Assembly (NCBI GenBank): GCA_963726435.1
Contig: CAVSCJ010000001.1
Span: 124,001 to 188,000, forward strand
DNA: 64,000 nucleotides
DNA from: PALSA-660 sp963726435
GTDB lineage: Bacteria; Actinomycetota; Coriobacteriia; Anaerosomatales; PALSA-660
Direction of reading: 5' to 3'
Below are positions 46,135 through 55,705 of the stretch, in pieces; position 1 is the first letter of the stretch; each line of letters starts with the position of its first letter. The notes under the pieces were generated by a model that worked only from the letters and a program-made list of their open reading frames with translations, searched no databases and was not told where the DNA came from. Made by a program: the position numbers and the translations under genes.

Positions 46135-46932
46135 GTGTCGCACATCCACATCCCGGACGGGGTTCTGCCCTGGTGGCTGGTGGCCGCGGGCTGGGTCGTT
46201 GCGCTCGCGCTGGTGTGGATCGCTTCGGCCCGGGCGCGCCGGGCGGATGTCCGGCGCAAGGTACCGTTGCTGGGAGTCGTGGCGGCCCTGGTCCTCGTGG
46301 CCATGTCGACCGAGATCGTGCCGATCGCCTACCACGTCAACCTGACGGTGGTCGCCGGAGTCCTTCTGGGGCCTTGGCTGGGGGCGATCGCCGCGTTCAT
46401 CGTGGTCGTGATCCTCGCCCTGCTCGGGCACGGCGGCGTCACGGTCATCGGACTGAACACCATCATGATCGCTTCGGAGATGGCGATCGGCTGGGCGCTC
46501 TTCCGAGCCCTGGCGCGCGCGATGGGGCGGCGGCGCGTCGGGTGGGCGGCCGCGGTGACGACCGTCGTCACTCTTGCGATCACCACGACCGCGCTGGTGG
46601 GACTCGTGGCGCTGGCCGGAGGGGGGGCGGCCACCGGGCGCGAGACCGGGGCGCTGGACCCGCGGTCGCTGACGTTCGCGAACCCGTTCTCGGGGGGCAT
46701 CGTGTCCGTCAACACGCTACGCGGCGCCGAGCCCGCGACCGCGACCGCTCCCCTGTCCGTCGCGCGCTTCGCCGCCGTCGTCTACACTCTCGGCCCCATC
46801 GGGTGGGTGATCGAGGCGCTCATCACGGCCGCCGTGCTCTCCTACGTGGCGCGGGTGCGACCGGGGCTCGTGTTCGGCCCGGTGACCGCCGAGCCCGCGA
46901 GACGCCCGCCCGGCGACGAGGGGGCGCTCTGA
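46135..46932 (+). CDS. cbiM: CbiM/NikM-type ECF transporter substrate-binding subunit
   Basis: 265 aa, GTG start at 46135 giving HIHIPDGVLPWWL, the metal-binding N-terminus of the family (HIPDG). Seven or so membrane helices, with MSTEIVPIAYHVNLTVVAGVLLGPWLGAIAAF and LGHGGVTVIGLN. A C-terminal extension with one more helix (VVYTLGPIGWVIEALI) may replace the small CbiN/NikN partner, which is absent. Cobalt or nickel uptake. Confidence 0.83.
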   Translation: MSHIHIPDGVLPWWLVAAGWVVALALVWIASARARRADVRRKVPLLGVVAALVLVAMSTEIVPIAYHVNLTVVAGVLLGPWLGAIAAFIVVVILALLGHGGVTVIGLNTIMIASEMAIGWALFRALARAMGRRRVGWAAAVTTVVTLAITTTALVGLVALAGGGAATGRETGALDPRSLTFANPFSGGIVSVNTLRGAEPATATAPLSVARFAAVVYTLGPIGWVIEALITAAVLSYVARVRPGLVFGPVTAEPARRPPGDEGAL

Positions 46933-46935
46933 GCC

Positions 46936-47736
46936 ATGGACGTTCGCGCGATCGACCTCAGCGCGACGACGGGTGACTCTCCACTGCACCGCGCCTCGCC
47001 GATCACCAAGCTGGTCGCGTTCGCGTTCGTTCTGACGGCAGTTGTGGCCCAACAGAACCTGTTCGCGGTGCTCGCCTGTCTGCTGCTGCTGGTCGCGCTG
47101 GCGGTCGGGATGCGGCTGCCGCTGGGGCCCGTCTTCGGTCTCGCCGCGTATCCCGGTGTCTTCGCGGTCGTCTTCGCGCTCGCCGCCGCTCCCGACGCGC
47201 TCACCGGAGCCCTGTTCGTCGTGCGCGCCGTCGCCGCCTCGCTCGGCGCCATCGTGCTCGTGTTCGTCACGCCGTACCCGCAACTGTTCGCGCCGATGCA
47301 GAGAGTGCTCCCGGAGGTGGCCGGCGACGCGCTCCTCATGACCTACCGCTCGCTCTTCCTGCTCGCGGAGAAGTTCGAGAGACTTCGGATCGCCATCCGT
47401 TTGCGCTCCGGGCTCACCCGCGGGCACCCCGTCCGGGCCGCGCGAGCGAGCGCGGCCGCGTTGGGCTCGCTCGTGCTCTACGCGTTCGACCTCTCGCAGC
47501 GCGAGTACGACGTCATGCGCCTCCGCGGCTACCGCGGGCGCTTGCAGGTGACGCTCCCCCGCGCGGCCAGCCGCACCTTCGACGCCTCGCTGCTCGCCTC
47601 GGCCGCCGCGGTGCTCGCTATCGCCCTCGTCTTCAGGCTGGCCGGAGCCGCGCTGACCCCGTGGTCGTGGCTGCTCGCCGCGACCGCCGCCCTCGCGCTT
47701 CTCGCGACGATCGCCGGGAGGGTGATCAGACCATGA
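46936..47736 (+). CDS. cbiQ: CbiQ/EcfT-type transmembrane subunit
   Basis: 266 aa with five or six membrane helices and the two ARG motifs of EcfT near LRSGLTRG and DVMRLRGYRGR, which couple to the ATPase. Three bases after cbiM; overlaps cbiO by four. Confidence 0.85.
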   Translation: MDVRAIDLSATTGDSPLHRASPITKLVAFAFVLTAVVAQQNLFAVLACLLLLVALAVGMRLPLGPVFGLAAYPGVFAVVFALAAAPDALTGALFVVRAVAASLGAIVLVFVTPYPQLFAPMQRVLPEVAGDALLMTYRSLFLLAEKFERLRIAIRLRSGLTRGHPVRAARASAAALGSLVLYAFDLSQREYDVMRLRGYRGRLQVTLPRAASRTFDASLLASAAAVLAIALVFRLAGAALTPWSWLLAATAALALLATIAGRVIRP

Positions 47737-48629
47737 CATCGGACCGCAGCTACGTCGCCGCCGGCCACGACCACGCCCACACCGAAGGGTGCGAGACTGT
47801 GGTGCGCGTGTCCTGCGTCAAACACTCGTACGAGGACGGGACGCGCGTCGACCTGTGCGGACTCGAGTTCACGGCGGATCGCGGCAGCCGCGTCGCGATA
47901 CTGGGACCCAACGGCGCCGGCAAGACCACCATGCTCTTCCACATCCTCGGCCTGCTGGCTCCCCAGGAGGGCATCGTCGAGGTATTCGGCGTCGATCCTT
48001 CGAGCCGGTGGCCGGAGATCAGGCGCCGGATCGGCGTGGTGCTCCAGAACGTCGACGAGCAGATCATCTCCCCGACCGTCTACGACGACGTCGCGTTCTC
48101 TCCCAGGCAGTACGGCCTGCCCGAAGCCGAGGTGCAGGAGATGACCGGGGCCGCCTTGGCGCTGCTGGGGATCGAGGACCTCGCGACGCGCGTGCCGCAC
48201 AACCTGTCGGGCGGAGAGAAGCGCAAGGTGGCGCTCGCCGGCGCGCTGGTGATGCGCCCCGACCTGCTGGTCTTGGACGAGCCGTTCGAGGGACTGGACC
48301 CGACCTCGCGGCAGTCGCTCATATCCCTGCTGCGCTCGCTGGCCGAGGAACGTGACGTGACGATCGTGCTGTCGACCCACGACATCGACACCGTCCCCGA
48401 GTTCGCCGACTACGCCTACATCCTCCAGCAGGGCGGGCGGATCGTGCTGAAGGGGACCCCGGCCGAGGTGTTCGCTCGAGTCGACGTGATGGCGGAGGGC
48501 AACATCCGCCCGCCGGTGCTCGCCGAGCTGTTCGCGAGGCTGCGAGACGCGGATCCGTCGGCGCCGCCTCCGGCGCTCACGGTGGATGACGCGGTGGCCG
48601 AGCTCGAACGCTGGAAGTCCGGGTCGTAG
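47733..48629 (+). CDS. cbiO: CbiO-type ECF ATPase
   Basis: 298 aa. Walker A GPNGAGKTT, Q-loop QNVDEQI, signature LSGGEKRKVALAGAL, Walker B LLVLDEPFEGLD, H-loop STHDI. The N-terminus has a His cluster (AGHDHAHTEGC) that could bind the transported metal. ATGA start on the cbiQ stop. Confidence 0.88.
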   Translation: MTSDRSYVAAGHDHAHTEGCETVVRVSCVKHSYEDGTRVDLCGLEFTADRGSRVAILGPNGAGKTTMLFHILGLLAPQEGIVEVFGVDPSSRWPEIRRRIGVVLQNVDEQIISPTVYDDVAFSPRQYGLPEAEVQEMTGAALALLGIEDLATRVPHNLSGGEKRKVALAGALVMRPDLLVLDEPFEGLDPTSRQSLISLLRSLAEERDVTIVLSTHDIDTVPEFADYAYILQQGGRIVLKGTPAEVFARVDVMAEGNIRPPVLAELFARLRDADPSAPPPALTVDDAVAELERWKSGS

Positions 48630-48643
48630 CCTGGGGCGGTCCG

Positions 48644-49840
48644 CTACGCCCCCGCGGACTTGATCTTCGCGGCGAACTCGGCCGCCCAGTCGCTTGCAGC
48701 GGCCAGTTCCTCAGGCGTGGGCCGGAACTTCTGGGTGTAGGGTTCCTGAACGACCTCCACCCCGATCTCGGCGAGGCGGTCGTCGATCTGCTTCGTGGCG
48801 CCCGAGGACCAGCCGTAGCTGCCGAAGGACGCGCCCAGACGCCCGGCGGGCCGAAGGCCTCCCGTGTACTGCAGGAAACCCGCAACGCGATAGAGCATCC
48901 CGTGATGCAGCGTCGGCGATCCCACCAGGAGCCCCTTGGAGTCGAGGATCTCGACCATGATGTGCGCGAGCGAGCTGACGGCGAGGTCGAAGAGCTCCAC
49001 GTCCAAGCCGGACGAGACGAGCGCGTCGGCGATCGTCCGCGCGAGCTCGTCGGTGGAGCCCCACATGGTCGAGTACGCGACGACGACCTTGTCTCGCAGG
49101 GTGCCGCTCCCCCACCGCTCGTAGGCGGCCATGGCCTCGGCGACGAGGTCCCCGCGCCAGATCACGCCGTGGCTGGGAGCGATCGTGGCCGGCGTCCATC
49201 CGGCCTCGCCGACCTTGCCCAGGACCTTCGCGATCTGCGCGCCCAGAGGCATCAGGATGTTCGCGTAGTAGACCTTGAGCTCCTCCAGAGCGAGATCGGC
49301 GCCGACCTCGTCGGCGAAGCGCTCCGCCGATGCGAGGTGCTGCCCGTAGGCGTCGTTGCACATGAGCACGTGGTCTTCGGGGCAGTAGGTGAACATGGAG
49401 TCGGGCCAGTGCACCATCGGAGCGGGCATGAAGCGCAGCGTGACGCCGCCCAGGTCGATGACGTCGTCTGCGCCGACCGGCTCGACGACGAGCCCGTCAT
49501 GGTATTCGGCCACCCCGCGCACGCCCGGGACGGAGGCCACGACTCGGGCCTTCCGGCAGGCGGCCATCACGTCACGCAGCCCCGAGTTGTGGTCCGGCTC
49601 GATGTGGTTGACCACTATCAGGTCGATGAGCGCGGGATCGAGGACCTCGGAGATGCGCGACAGCAGCTCCGGCACGAAGGGCGTCTTGACGGTGTCTATC
49701 AGGGCCACCTTCTCGGCCCCCCGCACCAGGTACGCGTTGTAGGTCGAGCCGCGGGGGGTGTCGTAGCCGTGGAAGTCACGCAGGTTCCAGTCGACGGCGC
49801 CTACCCAGGTGACGTGATCCGACACTGTGACAGCACGCAT
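48644..49840 (-). CDS. Flavodiiron protein (FprA-like)
   Basis: 398 aa. Beta-lactamase-like diiron domain with HIEPDH (H-x-E-x-D-H) and HWPDSMFTY, then a flavodoxin domain (YSTMWGSTDELARTIADALV, GSPTLHHG). Reduces oxygen (or NO) to protect anaerobic metalloenzymes. Single gene, 86 bases from the prenyl synthase. Confidence 0.9.
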   Translation of the reverse strand: MRAVTVSDHVTWVGAVDWNLRDFHGYDTPRGSTYNAYLVRGAEKVALIDTVKTPFVPELLSRISEVLDPALIDLIVVNHIEPDHNSGLRDVMAACRKARVVASVPGVRGVAEYHDGLVVEPVGADDVIDLGGVTLRFMPAPMVHWPDSMFTYCPEDHVLMCNDAYGQHLASAERFADEVGADLALEELKVYYANILMPLGAQIAKVLGKVGEAGWTPATIAPSHGVIWRGDLVAEAMAAYERWGSGTLRDKVVVAYSTMWGSTDELARTIADALVSSGLDVELFDLAVSSLAHIMVEILDSKGLLVGSPTLHHGMLYRVAGFLQYTGGLRPAGRLGASFGSYGWSSGATKQIDDRLAEIGVEVVQEPYTQKFRPTPEELAAASDWAAEFAAKIKSAGA

Positions 49841-49926
49841 GGTCTTCCTCTCCCTGCGTTCGTGGACCCTCGAGGAAGGAATCTACCCGCGGCGGGGCGC
49901 AAAGCGACGGCGAAGAGAGCAGCTCC

Positions 49927-50934
49927 CTACGTCGAGCGAGCTACGAAGAAGTCCGCCATCGAGGCGAGCAGGTCGCGCGCCCGGGACTTGGGCAGGACGT
50001 CGACCAGACCCTGCTTGGCGTCGACCACCAGGTCGCGCGCGTAGGTGCGCGCGAACTCGAGCGAGCCAGCCCGGTCCATGATCTCCACGGCTTCGGCGAG
50101 CATGCCGGGGTCCATCGTGCGCGCCGAGAGGATCTCCAGCAGCCGCTGCTTCTGCCGGGAGGTCCGAAGCGCGTGGATCGCGACAAGAGTGCGCTTGCCC
50201 TCGGTCACGTCGCTTCTGAAGTCTTTCTTCGTGGACTCCTTCACTCCGACCAGATTGAGCACGTCGTCCTGGATCTGGAAGGCCAGTCCGGCGGCCATGC
50301 CGAAGGCGCGCAGGGTCTCGACCTGCGCCGTCGAGCCGCCGCCGATGATGGCCCCCACCGCGAGCGGGACCGCGCCGGAGTAGTAGGCGGTCTTGTGGTT
50401 CGCCATCGTGAGGTAGTCCTCGACGCCGAGGTCGAACCGGCCGTCGCGCGCCCAACCGATGTCGAGCGCCTGGCCCTCGATCGTACGGGTGGTCATATCG
50501 ACCAGCTCGTCCAGCACCCGGATCTTCATCGAGTCGTCGAGACCTGGATCGTGGACGACCGTCCCGCATACGAGCGCGAGCGCGAGATCGCCCGCGTTGA
50601 TCGCGAGCCCCTCGCCTTCGCAGACGTGCATGCACGGCTCGTTGCGGCGCGTGAGTGCGCGATCCTCTATGTCGTCGTGGATCAGGGCGGCGGTGTGGAA
50701 GTGCTCGATGGCCGCCGCCGCGGGCCATGCCCTCTTCGGGTCGCCGCCCACCGCCTCGCAGGCGAGCAGGCAGATGAGTGGACGGTGGCGCTTTCCGGAA
50801 TTGTCGGAGAACTTCCGCAGCGGAGCGTAGAGGTAGCGCACCATGTCCGGGTGCGTGCCGTCACCGAAGAACGTCAGCAGGTACCGGTCGAACGCCTTGG
50901 CGTTGGCCTTCAGATAGAGTTCGAAGCCGGTCAC
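49927..50934 (-). CDS. Polyprenyl diphosphate synthase
   Basis: 335 aa from the GTG at 50934 (AGGGAG upstream). First Asp-rich motif DDIED with HFHTAALIHDDIEDRALTRRNEP, second motif QIQDDVLNLVG. Makes C30-C45 chains for menaquinone or lipid carriers. Alone here. Confidence 0.87.
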   Translation of the reverse strand: MTGFELYLKANAKAFDRYLLTFFGDGTHPDMVRYLYAPLRKFSDNSGKRHRPLICLLACEAVGGDPKRAWPAAAAIEHFHTAALIHDDIEDRALTRRNEPCMHVCEGEGLAINAGDLALALVCGTVVHDPGLDDSMKIRVLDELVDMTTRTIEGQALDIGWARDGRFDLGVEDYLTMANHKTAYYSGAVPLAVGAIIGGGSTAQVETLRAFGMAAGLAFQIQDDVLNLVGVKESTKKDFRSDVTEGKRTLVAIHALRTSRQKQRLLEILSARTMDPGMLAEAVEIMDRAGSLEFARTYARDLVVDAKQGLVDVLPKSRARDLLASMADFFVARST

Positions 50935-51044
50935 CGATGCTCCCTGTGCGAGGCGTGCCCCCGTGCGCGCGTGCGCGTACGCCCACGCGGGTGCGGGCCG
51001 GAGGTAGGATACCGCAACGCGCTGGGGCCGTGACCTCGCGCCAC

Positions 51045-51851
51045 CTAGCGGAACCCCTTCTCGAGGAACACACCGTCGGGGCCGAACCGGCGGCGGTAGC
51101 TCATGAGCACCGCGAGCGCGGCGCCGACTATCTCGGCCGCGGCGACCATCAACATCACCACGATCTGATACTTGGTCGCCTCCAGCGGGTCGGCGCCGGC
51201 CAGGATCTGGCCGGTCATCATCCCCGGGATGAAGACGATGCCGGCGGCGGCCATCGAGTTGATCGCGGGGATCAGCCCGGCGCGTAGGGCGGTCCGGACG
51301 CTGGGATGCGCGGCCTCCCACGGCGACGCCCCCAGCGCGGTCATCGCGCGGATCTCTCCGGCGCGGGCGTCCAGGTCGGCGAACACGCGCTCGAGAGAGA
51401 GGGCGATCCCAGTCATCGAGTTGCCGAGCACCATCCCGGCTATCGGGATGACGTAGCGCGGCGAGTACCACGGCTCGGCCCCGATCACGAGCCCGGTCAC
51501 TGCGAAGGTCACCGTGATCCCGGTGACCGCCATGGATGCGACGGCGGCGAGGAAGAGACCGGAAGGTGCGTCGGGGGCGCGCTTGAGGATGATGCGGGCC
51601 GCGGCCACTGTCATGATCGCGAGGATCCCGATGACCCACCACCAGCGGTCCGCCTCGAACGCCCAGCGCAGGACCAGCCCGAGCAGGAGCAGCTGCACGT
51701 ATGTGCGCAGAGTGGCGATCGCGAGGTCCTTCGTGACCCCCAGCTGCATCCACAGCGCGATGGCACCCGTGACGAGCACGAATCCGGAGGCGAGCAGCAG
51801 CTGCGGCCAGCCGATGGCGACGACGCCGCCTGCGAGTTGCGCTGAGGTCAC
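51045..51851 (-). CDS. fetB: FetB/YbbM-like (UPF0014) permease
   Basis: 268 aa, about six membrane helices, with VIPIAGMVLGNSMTGIALSLER, GASPWEAAHPSVRTALRAGLIPAINSMAAAGIVFIPGMMTGQILAGADP, the hallmark of FetB. GTGA overlap with the ATPase. Known family role: iron export or iron/oxidative stress. Confidence 0.87.
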   Translation of the reverse strand: MTSAQLAGGVVAIGWPQLLLASGFVLVTGAIALWMQLGVTKDLAIATLRTYVQLLLLGLVLRWAFEADRWWWVIGILAIMTVAAARIILKRAPDAPSGLFLAAVASMAVTGITVTFAVTGLVIGAEPWYSPRYVIPIAGMVLGNSMTGIALSLERVFADLDARAGEIRAMTALGASPWEAAHPSVRTALRAGLIPAINSMAAAGIVFIPGMMTGQILAGADPLEATKYQIVVMLMVAAAEIVGAALAVLMSYRRRFGPDGVFLEKGFR

Positions 51852-52543
51852 GTCCGGGCCTCCTCGGCGAGCTTGCCCGCGCGCAGTCGCAGACGCCTGT
51901 CGGCATGGCCGTCGGAGTGGCTGTGCCGCACGCGCACGACGGCTCCGCCGGCATCGACGAACTCGCGAGTGAGGAGACCGACTTGCTCGGCCGACTCTTC
52001 ATCCAGCGAGGCATCGGGCTCGTCCAGGAGCAGCACGGAAGGCCGGGTCAGCACGGTGCGCAGGAGCGCGACGCGAGCCGCCTGACCCTCGGAGAGGCGC
52101 GAGACCTCGCGATCGAGCGAGACGTCCGACAGGTGAACGCGGTCGAGCGACGCGCGCAGGACCTCGTCGACCGGACGCTCCTCGGCGGCGCGCACCTTCA
52201 AGCGCCAAGGCAGGGTGAGGTTGTCGGCGACCGTTCCGGGGACCAATGCGCTTCGCTGCGGCAGATAGGCGACGGCTACGCGCCAATCGCGCGGATCTAT
52301 CCCGGAGGCGGGCTCGCCAGCCAGCATCAGACCGCCGGTCACGCCCGGCAGCAAACGCGCGAGAGCCAGGAGCAGAGTCGTCTTGCCGGCGCCGGAGGGA
52401 CCGACGATGTCGGTGAGCGTCCCGGCTCGGGCCGTCAGGTCGACGGCGTCCAAGACCCGCAGCGGACCTGCGTCCGCGCGGCGGTCGACGGAGAGTGAGC
52501 GCGCCTCGAGCGCAGGTGAGTCGGTGGTAGGCATACCGGCCAT
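51848..52543 (-). CDS. fetA: FetA-like ABC ATPase
   Basis: About 231 aa (start 52543 or 52534; not decided). Walker A GPSGAGKTT, signature LSEGQAARVALLRTVL, Walker B VLLLDEPDASLD. The H-loop is VRHSHSD. Works with FetB. Confidence 0.85.
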   Translation of the reverse strand: MAGMPTTDSPALEARSLSVDRRADAGPLRVLDAVDLTARAGTLTDIVGPSGAGKTTLLLALARLLPGVTGGLMLAGEPASGIDPRDWRVAVAYLPQRSALVPGTVADNLTLPWRLKVRAAEERPVDEVLRASLDRVHLSDVSLDREVSRLSEGQAARVALLRTVLTRPSVLLLDEPDASLDEESAEQVGLLTREFVDAGGAVVRVRHSHSDGHADRRLRLRAGKLAEEART

Positions 52544-52563
52544 GCTACGCCCCGCCACGAGCG

Positions 52564-52589
52564 GGGCGCCACCGGCAAGGTGGCGGCCC
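52564..52589 (-). terminator. Terminator of the YCF48-like surface gene
   Basis: Imperfect inverted repeat GGGCGCCACC / GGTGGCgGCCC with loop GGCAA, followed on its other side by the same TCATCG flank as the terminator at 27715. The terminator seems to have been copied together with the 3' cassette. Confidence 0.6.
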
Positions 52590-52624
52590 TTCATCGTGGC
52601 GCGATGAGATCAGACCCGCGGGTC

Positions 52625-55327
52625 CTACCTCCAGATCACCTTGATCGTCTTCGAGGTGCAGGCCGCGAATGTCGAGCTGCCGATGTACTTGACCCTGATG
52701 TAGTAGGAACCGCGCGCCGAACCCGGATGGTAGTAGTAGGTCCAGTGGTGGCTCCCGAAGATGTGGCGCACCGAAACGAGGCGCCACGTGCTCGAGGTGG
52801 ACTTCCTGACGTAGAACCCTATGTGCGTGCCGTTCCGCATGTTCGGCTTGATGACGCCGTGGAAGTAGACCCGCACCCCGCGCCGCACGCTCGAGTGGTT
52901 CGCAACGACGGACAACGAGGTCGCGCGAAGGTTCGATGCAAAGGTCGCCGAGATCGTGTGGCTCGCGGTGACGTTGTTGAACGTGTAAGACGTCACCGCT
53001 CCGACCGACACGCCGTCCACGAGCACTTCTGCCACGCGATAGCCGGCGCTAGGCGTGATCGTGAAGGCGAGGTCGGCACCGGAGGCCACCGTCTGGGGCG
53101 TTGACGGTGAGATCGAGCCGTGTGCACCGGCCGACGGCGTGATCGCGAGGATCCCCGGCGGCAGCGATGAGAACGTAGCGGAGATCGTGTGGTTGGCCGT
53201 GACGTTCGTGTCGGTGCGTGCGGCGTCGGTGCCACCGTCGCTCCACTCGACGAAGTCGTAACCGGTGTTCGGGACCGCGGTGACCGCCGTGCCGCTGCCG
53301 CCGTAGGGCACCGTCTGGTCGGCGGTGCCGCTGATCGTGCCGCCGGTCCCAGCGGTGTAGTGCAGCGTGTAGGTGTTGATGGCGAAGTTCGCGGTGACCG
53401 ACTTGTCTACCGTGACGTTCGCATCGGTCCGTGCTGCCGTGAGCACACCGTCAGACCAAGACGTGAAGTGGTAGCCGGTGTTCGCAATGGCAGTGACCAC
53501 AGTGCCCGACCCGCCGAGCACGACCGTCTGAGGTGACGTTCCGGTGATCGTGCCGCCCGGCCCCGCGCCATAGGCGAGCGTGCGAGTGTCGGGCGCGTCC
53601 ACAGCGAAGTTCGCGGTGACCGACTTGTTCGCGGTGACGTTGCTGTCGGTCCGAGCGGCAGTGAGCACGCCGTCCGACCAGCTCACGAAGTGGTAGCCGG
53701 TGCTCGGGACGGCGGTGACGGTAATGCCGGAACCGTTGTGGTTGACCGTCTGCGGGCTTGTGCCTGAAATCGTGCCGCCGCTGCCCGCGGTGTAGGTGAG
53801 CGTGTAGGTGTTGATGGCGAAGTTCGCGGTGACCGACTTGTTCGCGGTGACGTTGCTGTCGGTCCGAGCGGCAGTGAGCACGCCGTCCGACCAGCTCACG
53901 AAGTGGTAGCCGGTGCTCGGGACGGCGGTGACGGTAATGCCGGAACCGTTGTGGTTGACCGTCTGCGGACTTGTGCCCGAAATCGTGCCGCCGCTGCCCG
54001 CGGTGTAGGTGAGCGTGTAGGTGTTGATGGCGAAGTTCGCGGTGACCGACTTGTTCGCGGTGACGTTGCTGTCCGTCCTCGTGGCAGTCGCGATGCCGTC
54101 GCTCCACGCGACGAAGTGGTAGCCGGTGTTCGGGACCGCGGTGACCGCCGTGCCGCTTCCGCCGTAGGCAACCGTCTGCGGGCTGACACCCGCTATCGTG
54201 CCGCCGGTGCCCGCAGTGTAGGTCAGCGTGCAGGTGTTGACACGACCGGTCCAGGTCCCGCGGTAGGCGCGGGCCTTCTCCGAGCCCTTGGTGAGCGTGA
54301 TGGTCCCCGCGCGTGCGACGGCGATGGGATGGTCGGCCGACCCCGGTACGAATGCCGCACCGCGCAGTTCGTAGTCACCCAGTCCGCCGTCGATGATGTC
54401 CTCGACACTCCAGCTGTGACCGCCGTCTGAGGTGCGCCACACACCCTGGTACCTGCCGACCGCGACGCCGTTGTTCGCGTCGGCGAAGGCGATCGACCGC
54501 AGCCCGTTCGCGGACAGCAAGGGGTCGCGCAGCGGGATCGGCGTATCCAAGCTGGAGGTCCAGGTGCTCCCGCCGTCTGTGGTGCGCACGAAAGCCGCGT
54601 TCGCGCCCACGGCCCATCCGTGGTCCGCGTCGGAGAAAGCGATGCCGAAAAGGGCATTGCCGGTCCCGGGCGATCTCGCGCTGGAACCTGTCGTGGTGAG
54701 GTATTTCATGATCGCCGACCCGGTCCCGCCCGAGGTGTCACCGACCGCATAGGCACCCGTTCCGACGGCGGCCACCGCGCGCAGCGCTCCTGTGGTGCCC
54801 GGAGCCACAAGCGTGCTCCAGGTCGCTCCGCCGTCTGTGGTGATGGCGACGCCGTATCCGTCGCCGACCGCCCAACCCGTCGATCCCGAGAACGCTATGG
54901 CGCGCAGCGCCTTGGTGCTCGGCCAGTCTGTGACCGTCTTGGTCTCCCAGGAGACGCCGTTGTAGTGCAGCAGTGTCCCCGACTGACCCACCGCCCACAC
55001 GCTGGTGGGCGACAGCGCCACGACCCCGTTAAGCTCCGCGCTCACGCCGTCGATGGTGCTTGCGCTCCAAGTCGCTCCGCCGTTGCCCGTGAAGGCGAAG
55101 AACGCGTAGCGGGACCCGGTGGTCGGGTTGTCCACCCGCAGACCGACCGCCCATCCGTGGGTGGCGTCGGCGAAGGACACGGCGTTCAGAGCCGATGCGA
55201 CAGGCGTCTCGGAGTCGCCGTCGATGATGTTGTCGGGACCGTGCCAAGGGGCGGCCCACGAAAGGGAGTCGGCCAGGGCGGTAGCCGGCATCGCGACGAG
55301 CGCCACGAACGCGGCGATCGCGAGCAC
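52625..55327 (-). CDS. Large exported YCF48-like propeller with B-repeats and shared C-terminal domain
   Basis: About 900 aa. Residues about 1-19 form the hydrophobic part of a signal peptide (AAFVALVAMPATALA); the positively charged start (MRFRPRLLP at 55361) is in another frame, so a one-base change near 55330 is likely. Residues about 30-350: BNR/YCF48-type blades (HGWAVG, TTDGGATWS). Then five B-repeats (YTAGSGGTISGTSPQTV..GYHF.SWSDG), one more bacterial repeat, and the shared C-terminal domain. No heme site. Probably a wall or matrix adhesin. Confidence 0.8.
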   Translation of the reverse strand: MLAIAAFVALVAMPATALADSLSWAAPWHGPDNIIDGDSETPVASALNAVSFADATHGWAVGLRVDNPTTGSRYAFFAFTGNGGATWSASTIDGVSAELNGVVALSPTSVWAVGQSGTLLHYNGVSWETKTVTDWPSTKALRAIAFSGSTGWAVGDGYGVAITTDGGATWSTLVAPGTTGALRAVAAVGTGAYAVGDTSGGTGSAIMKYLTTTGSSARSPGTGNALFGIAFSDADHGWAVGANAAFVRTTDGGSTWTSSLDTPIPLRDPLLSANGLRSIAFADANNGVAVGRYQGVWRTSDGGHSWSVEDIIDGGLGDYELRGAAFVPGSADHPIAVARAGTITLTKGSEKARAYRGTWTGRVNTCTLTYTAGTGGTIAGVSPQTVAYGGSGTAVTAVPNTGYHFVAWSDGIATATRTDSNVTANKSVTANFAINTYTLTYTAGSGGTISGTSPQTVNHNGSGITVTAVPSTGYHFVSWSDGVLTAARTDSNVTANKSVTANFAINTYTLTYTAGSGGTISGTSPQTVNHNGSGITVTAVPSTGYHFVSWSDGVLTAARTDSNVTANKSVTANFAVDAPDTRTLAYGAGPGGTITGTSPQTVVLGGSGTVVTAIANTGYHFTSWSDGVLTAARTDANVTVDKSVTANFAINTYTLHYTAGTGGTISGTADQTVPYGGSGTAVTAVPNTGYDFVEWSDGGTDAARTDTNVTANHTISATFSSLPPGILAITPSAGAHGSISPSTPQTVASGADLAFTITPSAGYRVAEVLVDGVSVGAVTSYTFNNVTASHTISATFASNLRATSLSVVANHSSVRRGVRVYFHGVIKPNMRNGTHIGFYVRKSTSSTWRLVSVRHIFGSHHWTYYYHPGSARGSYYIRVKYIGSSTFAACTSKTIKVIWR
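52638..52930 (-). repeat. 3' cassette copy 3 (shared surface domain)
   Basis: Related DNA to 22011-22290 and 27798-28080, somewhat more diverged (for example a Tyr/Thr change in the WTYYYHPG stretch). Downstream flank resembles that of copy 2. Confidence 0.65.
53180..54240 (-). repeat. Five tandem B-repeat units of about 210 bases
   Basis: Units 2 and 3 (about 53607-54030) are nearly identical in DNA; units 1, 4 and 5 are diverged. Such arrays change copy number by slippage or recombination. Confidence 0.75.
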
Positions 55328-55705
55328 GAGTGACAGGCAGCAGACGCGGACGGAATCTCATGTACACACCTCACCCTAGGAGCGGCACGGGGCCTTCCAC
55401 CTCCACGCGCCTGGACACTCGTCCCAGCCACCGCCGTGCCATATCGCGAAGGCGGAGTCCGGAGCGGGGACGAGCCCGATTCTACACCCGCGGCCGGTTC
55501 CCCCTGAGGGAGGACGGCCCCGCGGAGGGCGCGGGGCCGTCCCTTGCGGCAGCCCTCGTGGGAGGGGCGTCCTAGTCGGAGCCGCCGCCGGCCTGGTGAT
55601 GGCCGTCCCTCTCTCCCGCATCGCCCTTATTGGTGGGCCCCCCTTGCGGGTTCTGGGTAGATGGTGGCTGGGCCTCATGGTTGGCCCGCTCTTGGAGGTT
55701 CAACG
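55328..55705. other. Intergenic stretch with leader and terminator
   Basis: Holds the start region of the propeller gene (ATG at 55361, frame-shifted relative to the body) and a leader with strong pairings (CUCGUCCC/GGGACGAG and GGCACGG/CCGUGCC) that is not the conserved element. The terminator at 55513 lies in its middle. I see no gene here. Confidence 0.4.
55513..55543. terminator. Hairpin downstream of the monoheme tail protein
   Basis: 12-bp inverted repeat GGACGGCCCCGC / GCGGGGCCGTCC, loop of seven bases. Confidence 0.6.

Noticed and set aside
55370..55480. A possible sixth copy of the leader element ahead of the propeller gene
   Set aside because: It has a strong stem and some similar words (GGGACGA), but lacks the GAAA hairpin and the AGGGU strand in order.
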